This document shows positions 47,502-56,810 of a stretch of DNA of 64,000 nt, piece after piece. The translations under genes and the position numbers were made by a program. Position 1 is the stretch's first letter; each line of letters opens with the position of its first letter. Source of the stretch: Stutzerimonas stutzeri (GTDB lineage Bacteria > Pseudomonadota > Gammaproteobacteria > Pseudomonadales > Pseudomonadaceae); the NCBI RefSeq assembly GCF_000590475.1, contig NZ_CP007441.1, positions 227,581 through 291,580 on the forward strand, in the 5' to 3' direction. The notes under the pieces were generated by a model. It ran no database searches. It saw only the letters and a program-made list of their open reading frames with translations, and was not told the DNA's origin.

Positions 47502-48815
47502 TCAGGTAAAGAACAGCGGCACTATCACACTTGATATCAGCAGGATCAACGCGCCTCCCAGGCGTGAGGATATCTGTGCGAACGGCATCAGCGACATTCG
47601 GCGGGCGGCGGAGAGCACCGCGACGTCACCGGTACCGCCCATATTGGCCATGCACAGGCCGGCGGTGATGGCTGATTCGATGGGGTAGAAGCCCACCAGC
47701 TTGCCCACAAGCCCGGCGCCGAAAGCTGCACCGGCAACAACTGCGAACACGATCAGTACGTAGGTCAGCGAGATGGCGTCGATCACCTGGCCCAGGTCGG
47801 TAAAGGCCACGCCGATGCCGAACAACAGCGCAAAGGTCCAATTGCGTGCGACGAAGCGGAACCACTGGGACGCCGCGTCGTTGATCGACTCTGGCACAAG
47901 ATTGGTCACCTTGAGCAGGGCCACCAGCACGATCATCAGCGCGTAGGGATGCAGCGGCACGAATTCACCCAGGATCTGGCCGGCAATGAAGAAGCTCAGC
48001 GCCGTGACCAGGCCGATGCCGAGGGCGGGCAGGGTGATGGCGCCTTCCTTTTCGGTCACATCCACGCCGGGCATCATCTGCCCGTTGCCGGTCAGGGAAG
48101 GGAAGCGATTCCCGAGGCCGTTGAGCAGACCGGCGATGATGATGGCAAAGACGTTCCCCAAGGCGAGAGCGGGAACCAGGATAGAGATGTAATAGCTCGC
48201 CGGTTGGCCGAGCAGTTGCTCGTAGATCTGGCTCATCGGTACCGCACCGGCGCCCATGCCGCCGCCCAGGATCGGCATGGCGATGACCACCACTGCATCT
48301 TGCGCCGAGAAGCCGAGCAGCGTACCCACGGCCATCGCAAAGAGCGCTGCGAACAGCACCGAACACAGCAGCGGGAGCGCATAGCGCGAGCCGACCTTGA
48401 CCAACACCCTCGCATCCATGCCCAGAATGCTGCCGGTGATCAACGCGGCGATATAGAAATCGAGAAAGCCGCCGCCCTGCATGAAGCTTGCGATGTCCTC
48501 CGACACGGCTGCTGGCAGCCAGCCGTAATAGACCATGGCGGCTGCACCGAACAGCGCCATGATCGCGCCGCCGCCGAGGTAGGTGTTGACGATCGGCAAG
48601 CGGTCGCCGAGGAAGCCGAGCAGTTCACCGAGGAGCATCATCACCAGCAGCGCACCGATCATGCCGGTTGGCAGGGTATCGGTAGCGATGGCCGCAGCCA
48701 TGATGACCAGAGCGATCGCGAACAGGGGCAGTGGCAGATTGAAGATGCGCTGGGCGCGCAGGCCCAGGTTCAGACTGCCTTCAGGCACGGCAGGGCTAAG
48801 CGTGGTCCGATTCAT
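47502..48815 (-). CDS. 2-hydroxycarboxylate transporter (2HCT family, citrate/malate type)
   Basis: This 437-residue inner-membrane carrier is of the 2HCT family (CitS, MaeN, CimH relatives). About eleven hydrophobic segments are visible, and both family GGxG-type re-entrant loops are present: PILGGGMGAGAVPMSQIY near residue 185 and ANMGGTGDVAVLSAARRM near residue 400. It imports citrate, malate or a related acid, probably with sodium or protons. The gene is divergent from a CitA/CitB-type two-component system that probably controls it, with 195 bp between them. Confidence 0.9.
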   Translation of the reverse strand: MNRTTLSPAVPEGSLNLGLRAQRIFNLPLPLFAIALVIMAAAIATDTLPTGMIGALLVMMLLGELLGFLGDRLPIVNTYLGGGAIMALFGAAAMVYYGWLPAAVSEDIASFMQGGGFLDFYIAALITGSILGMDARVLVKVGSRYALPLLCSVLFAALFAMAVGTLLGFSAQDAVVVIAMPILGGGMGAGAVPMSQIYEQLLGQPASYYISILVPALALGNVFAIIIAGLLNGLGNRFPSLTGNGQMMPGVDVTEKEGAITLPALGIGLVTALSFFIAGQILGEFVPLHPYALMIVLVALLKVTNLVPESINDAASQWFRFVARNWTFALLFGIGVAFTDLGQVIDAISLTYVLIVFAVVAGAAFGAGLVGKLVGFYPIESAITAGLCMANMGGTGDVAVLSAARRMSLMPFAQISSRLGGALILLISSVIVPLFFT

Positions 48816-48960
48816 TGTTGTACTCCTTCGAACGTGGCGGCCAGGCGCTGCACGCGCGGGTGATTGTTTGCAAAGGCGCCCGATTCGGACGAACGTGCGC
48901 GGCCGGACAACCGCGCCGGGCTACCTTAAGCAGAGATCGCTCGCCGCCAATGTTTGAAGA

Positions 48961-48990
48961 AGTTAAAAAAGCATTAACAAACTAAAAAAA
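48961..48990. promoter_or_regulatory. AT-rich candidate site for the CitB-type regulator
   Basis: A 30-bp AT-rich stretch contains two TTAA words about ten bases apart (AGTTAAAAAAGCATTAACAA) followed by ACTAAAAAAA, in otherwise GC-rich DNA. It lies between the transporter and the sensor kinase. CitB/DcuR-type regulators prefer such T/A-rich sites, so this is a plausible binding region. No dyad proves it. Confidence 0.35.
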
Positions 48991-49010
48991 GCGGAGGCTG
49001 GCTTGACCCT

Positions 49011-50690
49011 GTGGTGCAGGGCTGGCTCGATTCGGCATTTCCGCGACGCGCCAAGCGCCCGGTCAACTATTGGAGTAGAGCTTTGCGCTTGCGCCTGAAT
49101 ACGCTGATCTCACTGCTCGTCGCTGTCATGGTGGTGCTGGCGTTGGGGCTCGCCCTCTGGCTGTTCAACGTGCAGTTGCGCGAGACCCTGGAGGAAGGCC
49201 AAGCCGCGCGCGTGACAAACTTGGCGCAGAGCGTGGCGGCGCGTGCGGACGTGCAGCGAGCCCTGGGGCAATCAAGTCCTGACCTGCGAGCCAGCAACCC
49301 GCTGCAAGCCGAGGTCGACGCGTTGCGTCGCCAGCTGGGTGTGGACTTCATCGTGGTGATGGATCGCCGCGCCTTGCGCCTGACGCACCCGGAGCCTGTG
49401 CGCATCGGGCGAGCGTTCAGCGGCAATGACGAGGCCCGTGCGTTGGCGGGCGAGACGTACGCCTCGCGTGCGGCGGGAAGTCTGGGTACCAGCATTCGCG
49501 GCTTCGCCCCGGTGATCGGCGAGCAGGGATACGTGATCGGCGCTGTCTCGGTCGGCGTTACCTTGGCCTCGCTCGGCGATTTGCTGAACGAGCGCCGCCG
49601 CGATGTGCTGATCGGTGTGCTGGCGCTCATGCTGATCGCCGCTTTCGGTGCACATTTGCTGGCGCGCTACATCAAGCGCGTGTTATTGGGCCTGGAGCCC
49701 TACGAGATCACCCGGCTGGTCGAAGAGCGCCAAGCCATGTTGGCGTCGGTGCGCGAGGGGGTGATGGCGGTCGACGACCGGGCCCGTATAACGCTGGTCA
49801 ACCCTGCCGCCGAGCGCTTGCTTGCCAGCACCGGGCTGGGTAAAGCGCCGCTGAGCCGGCCGATTGCGGAATATCTGCCGAACAGTGGCCTGCCCGAGGT
49901 GTTGGCCAGCGCCACCGAGCAACTGGATCGGGAATTCAGCCTAAACGGTCGAGCGATCCTGGTTAACCGCGCACCGATCCGTCATCAGGGCCGAGTGATT
50001 GGCGCCATCGCGACCTTCCGCGACAAAAGCGAGGTCAACGCACTGGCCGAGCAACTGACCGGCGTGAGTCGCTACGCCGAAGCGCTCCGCGCAACCACCC
50101 ATGAGTTCAAGAACAAGCTTCACGTCCTGCTCGGCTTGGCGCAGATGGGCGATCTGGATGCGTTGCGGGCCTATCTTCATGACCTGGCCGATCATCAGCT
50201 GGCGCCCGCCACCGCGCTGGTCGAGGGCATTGGTGAGCCGGTGCTGGCGGGATTTCTGCTGGGCAAACAGAGCGAGGCTCGTGAGCGCGGCATCTTATTC
50301 AAGGTGGATGTCGAACATCCCGTGCCGGCAGCGGCGCCTGAACAGGTGCATGGATTGGTGACCATCGTCGGAAATCTGCTGGAGAATGCGTTCGAAGCGG
50401 TGGCCGAGCAGGATGAACGGCGCGTCAACCTGACGCTGGACTACGATGAAGCCATGCTGTCGCTGCATGTACAGGACACCGGCGCGGGCATCGAGGCCGC
50501 CGTGCGTGAGCGTCTGTTTGAGCGGGGCGTATCGACCAAGGGTGAGAGGCGGGGGATCGGGCTGACTGCCGTTCACGAACAGGTCGAGGCCTGGGGAGGC
50601 ACGTTGGCTGTGTATTCCGAGGCCGGTCGCGGCAGCCTATTCGAGATCGAACTGCCTTATCGTACCGCCGCTGGGACGGCAGAACCATGA
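49011..50690 (+). CDS. CitA/DcuS-type sensor histidine kinase
   Basis: This 559-residue kinase has two membrane helices (about residues 30-52 and 200-220) bracketing a periplasmic PAS-like sensor domain. A cytoplasmic PAS domain (MLASVREGVMAVDDRARITLVN) follows. The CitA-type H-box is ATTHEFKNKLHVLLGLAQMGD, and the ATPase domain has NLLENAFEAV, DTGAGIEAAVRERLF and GIGLTAV. Such kinases sense citrate, malate or C4-dicarboxylates. It starts with GTG at 49011, thirteen bases after GGAGG; this spacing is long, so the exact start is uncertain. It overlaps its response regulator by 4 bp. Confidence 0.9.
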   Translation: MVQGWLDSAFPRRAKRPVNYWSRALRLRLNTLISLLVAVMVVLALGLALWLFNVQLRETLEEGQAARVTNLAQSVAARADVQRALGQSSPDLRASNPLQAEVDALRRQLGVDFIVVMDRRALRLTHPEPVRIGRAFSGNDEARALAGETYASRAAGSLGTSIRGFAPVIGEQGYVIGAVSVGVTLASLGDLLNERRRDVLIGVLALMLIAAFGAHLLARYIKRVLLGLEPYEITRLVEERQAMLASVREGVMAVDDRARITLVNPAAERLLASTGLGKAPLSRPIAEYLPNSGLPEVLASATEQLDREFSLNGRAILVNRAPIRHQGRVIGAIATFRDKSEVNALAEQLTGVSRYAEALRATTHEFKNKLHVLLGLAQMGDLDALRAYLHDLADHQLAPATALVEGIGEPVLAGFLLGKQSEARERGILFKVDVEHPVPAAAPEQVHGLVTIVGNLLENAFEAVAEQDERRVNLTLDYDEAMLSLHVQDTGAGIEAAVRERLFERGVSTKGERRGIGLTAVHEQVEAWGGTLAVYSEAGRGSLFEIELPYRTAAGTAEP

Positions 50691-51412
50691 AACATGTCTT
50701 GCGCGTACTGATCGTCGAGGACGATCCCATGGTCATGCGCCTGAATGTCGATTACCTGGCCCGCCTCGATGGCGTCGACCTGGTCGGTCAGTGCGAAAGC
50801 GTGCCGGCCGCCCTCGACCTGCTGGAGCGCGAGGTGGTGGACCTGGTGCTGCTCGATGTTTACCTGCGCAGCCGCTCGGGGCTGGAGGTGCTGCGCTATC
50901 TACGGGCGCAGGACGTCAATACCGACGCCGTGCTGATCACCGCAGCGTCAGAACTCGATACCGTGCACGCGGCCCAGCGGCTTGGCGCACGAGACTATCT
51001 GGTCAAACCGTTCAACTTCGAACGCTTTCGCGATGCGGTGGAGGCGTGCAGGCGTGCCCGTGAAGCATTGGCCCGCCTGCCCGAGCAGTTAGGGCAGAGT
51101 GACATCGATCGGCTATTCAGCCCGCCGCCTGCGCTGGACGCTCGTCGCCCCGGCGATCTGCCCAAGGGCCTTACCCCCGCGTCGCTGGCGCAGGTGGCCT
51201 CGGCGATCCTGACGCTGGATGGCGACGGCTTCACCAGCGAGACCCTGTTGCCTGCCACCGGGATGTCGCGCGTCTCGGTGCGCAAATACCTCAAGCACCT
51301 GAGTGACGCACAGCTGCTGGAAGAGTCCTTTCACTACGGCCAGATCGGCCGTCCATCGTTTCGCTACCGTTGCCTGGATCGCGCCGCGCTGCAGCGGTTG
51401 GCAGACGGCTGA
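50687..51412 (+). CDS. CitB/DcuR-type response regulator
   Basis: This 241-residue response regulator has its receiver at residues 5-120 with Asp57 in LVLLDVYLRSRSG as the acceptor. The C-terminal winged-helix region of the CitB type is seen in ILTLDGDGFTSETLLPATGMSRVSVRKYLKHL and RPSFRYRCLD. It overlaps the sensor gene by 4 bp (ATGA). It probably activates the divergent 2HCT transporter gene. A convergent chemoreceptor gene ends 48 bp after it. Confidence 0.92.
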   Translation: MKHVLRVLIVEDDPMVMRLNVDYLARLDGVDLVGQCESVPAALDLLEREVVDLVLLDVYLRSRSGLEVLRYLRAQDVNTDAVLITAASELDTVHAAQRLGARDYLVKPFNFERFRDAVEACRRAREALARLPEQLGQSDIDRLFSPPPALDARRPGDLPKGLTPASLAQVASAILTLDGDGFTSETLLPATGMSRVSVRKYLKHLSDAQLLEESFHYGQIGRPSFRYRCLDRAALQRLADG

Positions 51413-51460
51413 CGGATTAGACTCCTGCATCCCGCTGCAGTGATGCGCGCCAGTGCGATA

Positions 51461-53401
51461 TCAGGTCCGGAAGCGCCCGACCAGCCCGCGCAGCTCACCG
51501 GAAAGGTCCGACAGGCGCTGCGAGTCGGATTGCGCTGAACCTGCCAATTGCTCGACCAGCAACGCATCTTCATGGATCTGCGTGATGTGCCGGTTGATGT
51601 CTTCGGCAACGTGGTGCTGCTCTTCCGCCGCAGTTGCGATCTGAGCGTTCTGGTCACGGATCTGATCGACCGAGCCGCGAATATGCTCGAAGCTGTCACG
51701 CGCTTTTTGAATACGGTCGACGCTGGCTTTGGACATCTCCAGGCTGCTTTGCATCTGCTTGGTGACATCCTGAGTACGCCGGGCGAGGCCACCGAGCAGG
51801 CCGTCGATCTCACCGGTTGAATCAGCCGTACGCTTGGCCAGCGCACGCACTTCATCGGCTACCACGGCAAATCCCCGGCCCTGGTCCCCTGCGCGCGCCG
51901 CCTCGATGGCGGCGTTCAGCGCGAGCAGATTCGTCTGTTCGGCGATGGAGCGAATGGTGTCGAGGATGGTGTTGATGTTGCGGCTGTCCTGCTCGAGCAC
52001 CTCCATCGAAAGGGCTGACTGCCGCAGGTTTTCGCTCAGCTGAGAAACGCTACCGGTTGCCTCGTCGATCTGCAGCTGTCCGTCACGTACCTGACGCTGG
52101 CCGGAATCCGCCGAGCTGGCCGCTTCACTGCACGAGCGAGCCACTTCGTTGGCAGTGGCGACCATCTCGTTGAAGGCCGTCGATACCAGTTCGACCGCTT
52201 CGCGCTGGCGCCCAGCGGCGTCATTCATATCGCTGGCCACACGTGTTGCGCTGTCGGAAGCCCCGCTCAATGACGTGGATGCACTGCTGATGCGCTGTAC
52301 CAGGTCGCGAATCGCGCCGAGGAACTGGTTGAACCAACGTGCAAGCAAGGCCGTTTCGTCCTTGCCGCGCACCTCAAGGCTGCGAGTGAGATCGCCCTCG
52401 CCTTGCGCGATGCTTTCCAGGCCACCGGTTACGCCCCGGATAGGCCGAACGATCATGCCGGCGAACGCGGCGCCGATAACCGCGAACACAAGGGCCAGCA
52501 CCGCTGCGATCACGAGGATCTCCAGCGTCAGGCCGTTGGCGTGAGCCATGACTTCGTCGCGCTTGATCAACCCGATCAATTGCCAGCCAAGCGACTCGGA
52601 CGACCAGACGTTGGCCATGTAGGTCGTGCCATCGATGTCGACTTCCACCAGGCCATTCGCGCTGGCCAGATCGGCATAACTGCCGCCCAGCTCAGCAAGC
52701 GGCTTGAAGTTGTGCTCGGGGTTGCTCGGGTCGGCCAGTACGTTTCCGCCTGTCTCGACGAGCATGAGATACCCGCTTTTGCCGATCTTGATCTGCTTTA
52801 CCAGGTCGGTCAGCTGATTGAGCGATACATCCAGACCGAATACGCCAACCATCTGGCCCTGCGCATTGGTGACCGTGCGGCTGTGATTGATGAGAGATAC
52901 GTCGTCAGGTGCCCAGTAATAAACACTGGTACGTACAGTCTTGCCGGGCTGTGCCAAAGCTTCCTTGTACCAGGGACGAACGCGTGGATCATAACTGCTC
53001 AGTCGGGGGTCTTCCGGCCACACACCATAAGAGCCGTCGACGCGGCCGAGCGATAGATAAGCCGTGGTGGGATGATGCTTGGCGTAATGGTCGAAAAGTT
53101 TCAGGAGCGCTTGGTTGCTTTCCGGCAAGGGCGTGGACGCCGCGTCTGGCGAGCTGAAGTCTTTCAGCCCTTGCGCCTCGGTTATCGCAGGTAGGGTCGC
53201 AAAATAGGCAACGTTCTGTTCGATGCCCTCGAAAAACAGGTTCATGGCGTTCTCGACCTGTCGTATCTCCCGGTTGCTGCTATCGAGAAAGCGTTCCAGC
53301 GCGTCGTTCCGGACGTTGAGGATGACAACAATCGCCACGACTATGACGGGCAGCGACGCGATGGTGAGAAACGCCCATGTCAGTTTTTGTTTGATGTTCA
53401 T
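51461..53401 (-). CDS. Methyl-accepting chemotaxis protein with dCache domain
   Basis: This 646-residue transmembrane chemoreceptor has an N-terminal helix (LTWAFLTIASLPVIVVAIVVIL), a large periplasmic double-Cache domain (about residues 35-280), and a second helix (LEILVIAAVLALVFAVIGAAF). A HAMP domain and a cytoplasmic signalling region with the invariant hairpin tip EAARAGDQGRGFAVVADEVRALA follow. The Cache part has the YDPRVRPWYKEALAQPGKTV segment, the mark of amino-acid or organic-acid binding Cache_1 domains. It has no C-terminal CheR-tethering pentapeptide. Its neighbour is the citrate/malate-type sensor, so an organic acid ligand is possible, but this is a guess. The start at 53401 was chosen to give the membrane helix. 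Confidence 0.93.
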   Translation of the reverse strand: MNIKQKLTWAFLTIASLPVIVVAIVVILNVRNDALERFLDSSNREIRQVENAMNLFFEGIEQNVAYFATLPAITEAQGLKDFSSPDAASTPLPESNQALLKLFDHYAKHHPTTAYLSLGRVDGSYGVWPEDPRLSSYDPRVRPWYKEALAQPGKTVRTSVYYWAPDDVSLINHSRTVTNAQGQMVGVFGLDVSLNQLTDLVKQIKIGKSGYLMLVETGGNVLADPSNPEHNFKPLAELGGSYADLASANGLVEVDIDGTTYMANVWSSESLGWQLIGLIKRDEVMAHANGLTLEILVIAAVLALVFAVIGAAFAGMIVRPIRGVTGGLESIAQGEGDLTRSLEVRGKDETALLARWFNQFLGAIRDLVQRISSASTSLSGASDSATRVASDMNDAAGRQREAVELVSTAFNEMVATANEVARSCSEAASSADSGQRQVRDGQLQIDEATGSVSQLSENLRQSALSMEVLEQDSRNINTILDTIRSIAEQTNLLALNAAIEAARAGDQGRGFAVVADEVRALAKRTADSTGEIDGLLGGLARRTQDVTKQMQSSLEMSKASVDRIQKARDSFEHIRGSVDQIRDQNAQIATAAEEQHHVAEDINRHITQIHEDALLVEQLAGSAQSDSQRLSDLSGELRGLVGRFRT

Positions 53402-53625
53402 GAAATGAACCTGCTTCAGAATTATCCGAGGGCCAGTCATAGCCGACTGACACCACCGCAGCGATATCTACGGATCAGGTTTTCTATCGGCGCCGGGCCG
53501 GGTGAGTTGAGCTAATTGGGCCTGGTTTGGCTCACCGCTCGTCGGGGGCGCAAGCCAATGAGGCCGCCCGGTCGGGCGGTTTCCCTGCCAAAAAAACGCG
53601 TAAGGACGCAGCGCAGAGCGGCTGC

Positions 53626-54687
53626 TTACTCGCTGGGAGATGGGGCTGCGTTACGAGCCACAATGAGGATCTGACCGAGCAAGCGATGCAGCGCATCACG
53701 ATGGCCCATGGCGCCGCCGGAGGGCTGCTGGGTGCTCGACGTCATCACCACGGTCATGTCGAGCCCAGGCACCACATAGATCATCTGCCCGCCGTAGCCC
53801 CAGCCATAGCGCACCTCTTCGCCGCCCAATTGAGTGATGAACCAACCGTAGCCATAACCGTGACCGGTGTAACGCGAGCGGGTTCGCGGCGTCCACGACG
53901 TATCGATCCACTCCTTGGACAGCAGCCGCTCTCCCGAAGCTGTGAGCCCGCCACGGCGATACAGCTCGCCGAAGGCGAGTAACGAGCGCGGCGTCATCGC
54001 CATTTCATTGCCGCCCAGATAGATGCCCTGCGGATCGCGCGTCCAGGCGCTGATGGCGAAGCCGTCGAGCGGTGCCAGCCATTGCCGCGTCAGCTGCAAG
54101 GTGGTTTTGCCGGTGCGGCGGGTGAGGATGGCCGAGAGCAGGTGGCTGGAGCCTGTGGAATAGATCATCGCGCCGCCTGGTTCAGCCTCGAACGGCCGGG
54201 CCAACGCCGCACGCACCCAATTGCGACTTGCTACCCAGGCGCCGTAGTTGCGCCCCGAAGTCGATCCTAGCCCGGCCTGCATCGAGAGCAGATTGCCCAC
54301 CGTCACCTGCTGCAATCGCGGGTCAGGATTGGCCGGGATATCCGCCTTTAGAAGATCGGCGATGGGTTGATCGGGCCCTTCGAGAATACCCTTGTCGATG
54401 GCGACGCCGGCCAGCGCGGAAATCACTGACTTGGACGCAGATTTGATGTTGGCCGGTGAGGTCGTGCGATGGCCGTGAAAGCCACGCTCGACGATGATCT
54501 CGCCATGCTGGGCGATGATCAGCGTTTCCAGCTGTTCGAGCTGTTCGGCCTGCTCGAGCACTGGGTTGAATCTGCCAGCGGTTTCAGCGGAGCTCTTTAG
54601 GCTGATAACCAGCAAAAACGCCACGCAGAGTGCGTGGCGATACTTATGGGGTACTTGCGCCTTGGCGCCGGAGGAGAGAGAACGCAT
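53626..54687 (-). CDS. Serine hydrolase, beta-lactamase/penicillin-binding-protein type
   Basis: This 353-residue exported protein of the class C beta-lactamase-like (EstB, AmpC-like) family has a signal segment (residues 18-35). The S-x-x-K active site is Ser83-Lys86 in SASKSVISALAG, and the tyrosine motif is probably YSTGSSHLL. The C-terminus (GWGYGGQMIYVVPGLDMTVVMTSST) carries the usual third box region. It could be an esterase or D-amino peptidase; calling it a resistance enzyme would be unsafe. It lies between the chemoreceptor and DUF2147 genes on the same strand. Confidence 0.85.
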   Translation of the reverse strand: MRSLSSGAKAQVPHKYRHALCVAFLLVISLKSSAETAGRFNPVLEQAEQLEQLETLIIAQHGEIIVERGFHGHRTTSPANIKSASKSVISALAGVAIDKGILEGPDQPIADLLKADIPANPDPRLQQVTVGNLLSMQAGLGSTSGRNYGAWVASRNWVRAALARPFEAEPGGAMIYSTGSSHLLSAILTRRTGKTTLQLTRQWLAPLDGFAISAWTRDPQGIYLGGNEMAMTPRSLLAFGELYRRGGLTASGERLLSKEWIDTSWTPRTRSRYTGHGYGYGWFITQLGGEEVRYGWGYGGQMIYVVPGLDMTVVMTSSTQQPSGGAMGHRDALHRLLGQILIVARNAAPSPSE

Positions 54688-54788
54688 TTGGGTATGACCC
54701 GCGAATCATCTCGGCGTGCTGGTCCGCGTGGCGGCGGTTGGCTGGTGCGCGCCCTCCGTGCCCGGCGGGCTGCCGGATCTGCCTATGC

Positions 54789-55235
54789 TTACTGGCGAAT
54801 CCAGGTCTGGCTGCGACCCAACGCTTCGATGCCGATGTAGCCGCGCACTTCCAGCTTGTCGCCGCCTTCGAGCAGCGTCGCCTTGGATCGGTAAGTCTTG
54901 CCCTTGGCGGGGTCGAGGATGGTGCCGCCGCTCCAGACGTTTTCACCGTCGGGTTTAAGGTCCCAGAGGATGGTCATGCCGGTGATCGGCTTGTTTTTGC
55001 GATCGCCGTCGCACTCGCTGCACACCGGGTTGGGGCCGTGGTCCGACTGAAGAATTTCCGCCACCTTGCCGCTGAGCGTGCCGTCGGCGGCCTGTTGGAT
55101 TTCGACGATGGACTTGGGCTTGCCGGTTTCGTCGTCGATGGTCTGCCAGCGTCCCGCAGGGGAGTCGACGGCGAAGGCGAGCGAGGAGGCAGCCAGGGGG
55201 ACTGCGAGCATCAGAGCGGTGAACAGTGAGCGCAT
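54789..55235 (-). CDS. DUF2147 exported protein
   Basis: This 148-residue exported protein has a signal peptide ending LAASSLAFA. The mature DUF2147 domain shows AGRWQTIDDETGKPKSIVEI at the start and GMTILWDLKPDGENVWSGGTILDPAKGKTYRSKATLL, its family core. The fold is a small beta barrel and the function is unknown. The start at 55235 is chosen for the signal peptide and an AGGAGA ribosome binding site. Confidence 0.87.
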   Translation of the reverse strand: MRSLFTALMLAVPLAASSLAFAVDSPAGRWQTIDDETGKPKSIVEIQQAADGTLSGKVAEILQSDHGPNPVCSECDGDRKNKPITGMTILWDLKPDGENVWSGGTILDPAKGKTYRSKATLLEGGDKLEVRGYIGIEALGRSQTWIRQ

Positions 55236-55418
55236 GGTTTCTCCTGCGATTGGGAAGTTGGTCGGGACTCTATCACTGGTTTCGACAGGTCGCGGCTGGT
55301 TGTCCGGATCAGGGCCCATCTACGACCGGAATGCCGTCGTTAGGCTGGCACATTTGAGCGTCACAAGGTTGTCACGCCAATGTCATAGGCTCGCCGCTTT
55401 TCCTTGAGAGCGCCTGCT

Positions 55419-55877
55419 ATGCCTACTCTTCGTTCATTGCTGTTCGCGTTGCTGTTACCGGGTCTGGCCTACGCCGATGTGCGAGTTGCAGGGCCGATCG
55501 AAGCCGGCGTATTCGAAAAGCGCTACCAGGATCAGCAGCCCGGCGAGCGTGTCCTGACCCGCAGTGACCAGCGTATCCTCGAGGCAGACACCGTGCCGAT
55601 GAAGATCGGAACCAAGTTCGGCTTGCGTTACCAACTGGACGGCAAGCGCGCCGACGATACGCCTCTAACCTTGCTCTATCTCACCCCTGGCGTGGTCGAC
55701 CCAAGCGGCGAGCGTCACGACCGCTACGAAGTGATCCAGAAGCTGGTGCCTGATGCGCCGCTGGACGTGATGGCATTCGAATTCACCGAGACCCATGAGC
55801 TGGTGCCGGGCGAGTGGCATTTCATGGTGTTCCAGGGCGACCGCAAACTGGCCGAACAGCGGTTTCAGGTTCGCTGA
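55419..55877 (+). CDS. DUF3859 exported protein
   Basis: This 152-residue protein has a signal peptide (LRSLLFALLLPGLAYA) and a DUF3859 domain, a beta-sandwich with VRVAGPIEAGVFEKRY at the start and ETHELVPGEWHFMVFQGDRKLAEQRF at the end. The function is unknown. It stands alone on the plus strand between two minus-strand blocks and converges, with 6 bp between, on the siderophore-cluster esterase. The start at 55419 gives the signal peptide. Confidence 0.83.
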   Translation: MPTLRSLLFALLLPGLAYADVRVAGPIEAGVFEKRYQDQQPGERVLTRSDQRILEADTVPMKIGTKFGLRYQLDGKRADDTPLTLLYLTPGVVDPSGERHDRYEVIQKLVPDAPLDVMAFEFTETHELVPGEWHFMVFQGDRKLAEQRFQVR

Positions 55878-55883
55878 TTCCGC

Positions 55884-56810
55884 TTAGTCCGCCGCCTTGG
55901 GTTGCGCGGCGAACGCCACGGCTCGGGCGGCCGTCAGCGTGCCATTGTCGCCGTGACCGGCATCCGGGTTGATGCTCAGCTTGCGGCTCAATCCATGGCT
56001 GTCCAGCGGCGCCAGGTGCTCATGCAAGGCTTGCAGGTTGCTACGCATGCGCCGCTCGGCCTGGTGCCTCTCCCGCGCTGATGCCGGAGTGGTGCCGGCG
56101 GGAGGCTCCTCGGCGCCGCCGACGGTCAGCCATAGGCGAGTCGGTGCAAGGCTCGAAGCGTTGGCGAGCAGGCGGTCGCTCTGCCTGAGGATCTGCCCAT
56201 CGTTCCACCAGAGCGAGGGGCTGGCGGCCAGGTAATTCTGGAACGCACCGGGCTGGTTGATCAGGGTGTACAGCGCGAAAAGCCCACCGTGGGAATGCCC
56301 GAACAGCGACTGTTGCTGGCGATCAACTTGATAACGCGCTTCGATCAGCGGTTTCAGCTCGCTCTGCAAAAACGCCAGAAACGCCTCCGCACCGCCGTAT
56401 CGCGGGTCCGGCTCTTCCGCTGCGCCAGCTTTCACTGGTGGTGGCGTGTAGTCCCTGGCGCGCTTTTTAACGTCGTAGAGCGCATCGCCTGGATAGCCGA
56501 CGCCAACCACCAGCACCGAGGTGCGCAAGGCCGGGTCGGGTCGGTTTTCCAACGCGTTGGCCTGCAGCGCGAGTATCGGGAACAGGGCATTGCCGTCCAG
56601 TACGTAGAGCACCGGATACCCGCCGGGTGGCGGTGGCTGCTGTGGCTGGGAGACAAAGATGCGGTAATCGTTGCCGGTGTGGCGCGAATGAATATCGCGC
56701 TGTTCGGTTTGCGGCAGCACTACGGGCTGCCAACCGTCCGTTTCGGCAGCCTTTGCAGGCGAGACTCCGATGCCAAGACTGATGAGCAACAGGGCCAGCG
56801 CGCCTTTCAT
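55884..56810 (-). CDS. Exported alpha/beta hydrolase, siderophore-esterase (IroE/BesA) type
   Basis: This 308-residue esterase-D fold hydrolase has a signal peptide (LALLLISLGIGVSPAKA). The nucleophile elbow is LFGHSHGGLFALYTL with Ser173, and the terminal catalytic histidine is in NPDAGHGDNGTLTAA. Relatives such as IroE and BesA hydrolyse tri-catecholate siderophores in the periplasm to release iron. Its place upstream of a DUF2218 protein, a TonB siderophore receptor and an AraC regulator supports that role, but the siderophore is unknown. The start overlaps the DUF2218 stop by 4 bp. Confidence 0.85.
   Translation of the reverse strand: MKGALALLLISLGIGVSPAKAAETDGWQPVVLPQTEQRDIHSRHTGNDYRIFVSQPQQPPPPGGYPVLYVLDGNALFPILALQANALENRPDPALRTSVLVVGVGYPGDALYDVKKRARDYTPPPVKAGAAEEPDPRYGGAEAFLAFLQSELKPLIEARYQVDRQQQSLFGHSHGGLFALYTLINQPGAFQNYLAASPSLWWNDGQILRQSDRLLANASSLAPTRLWLTVGGAEEPPAGTTPASARERHQAERRMRSNLQALHEHLAPLDSHGLSRKLSINPDAGHGDNGTLTAARAVAFAAQPKAAD

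Noticed and set aside
47385..47515. Small frame of about 42 codons starting MEWLINKAF after an A/G-rich stretch
   Set aside because: It runs through the perfect inverted repeat after the transporter gene and into the 3' end of that gene; composition is not protein-like beyond the first residues.
53564..53600. Hairpin CCGCCCGGTCGGGCGG as a terminator
   Set aside because: The T-rich side lies before the stem on the strand of the nearest genes, so it cannot act as a classical terminator for the serine hydrolase or the chemoreceptor.
53626..54687. Antibiotic resistance beta-lactamase
   Set aside because: Only the general serine-hydrolase motifs are visible. This family includes esterases and peptidases, and nothing nearby indicates resistance.
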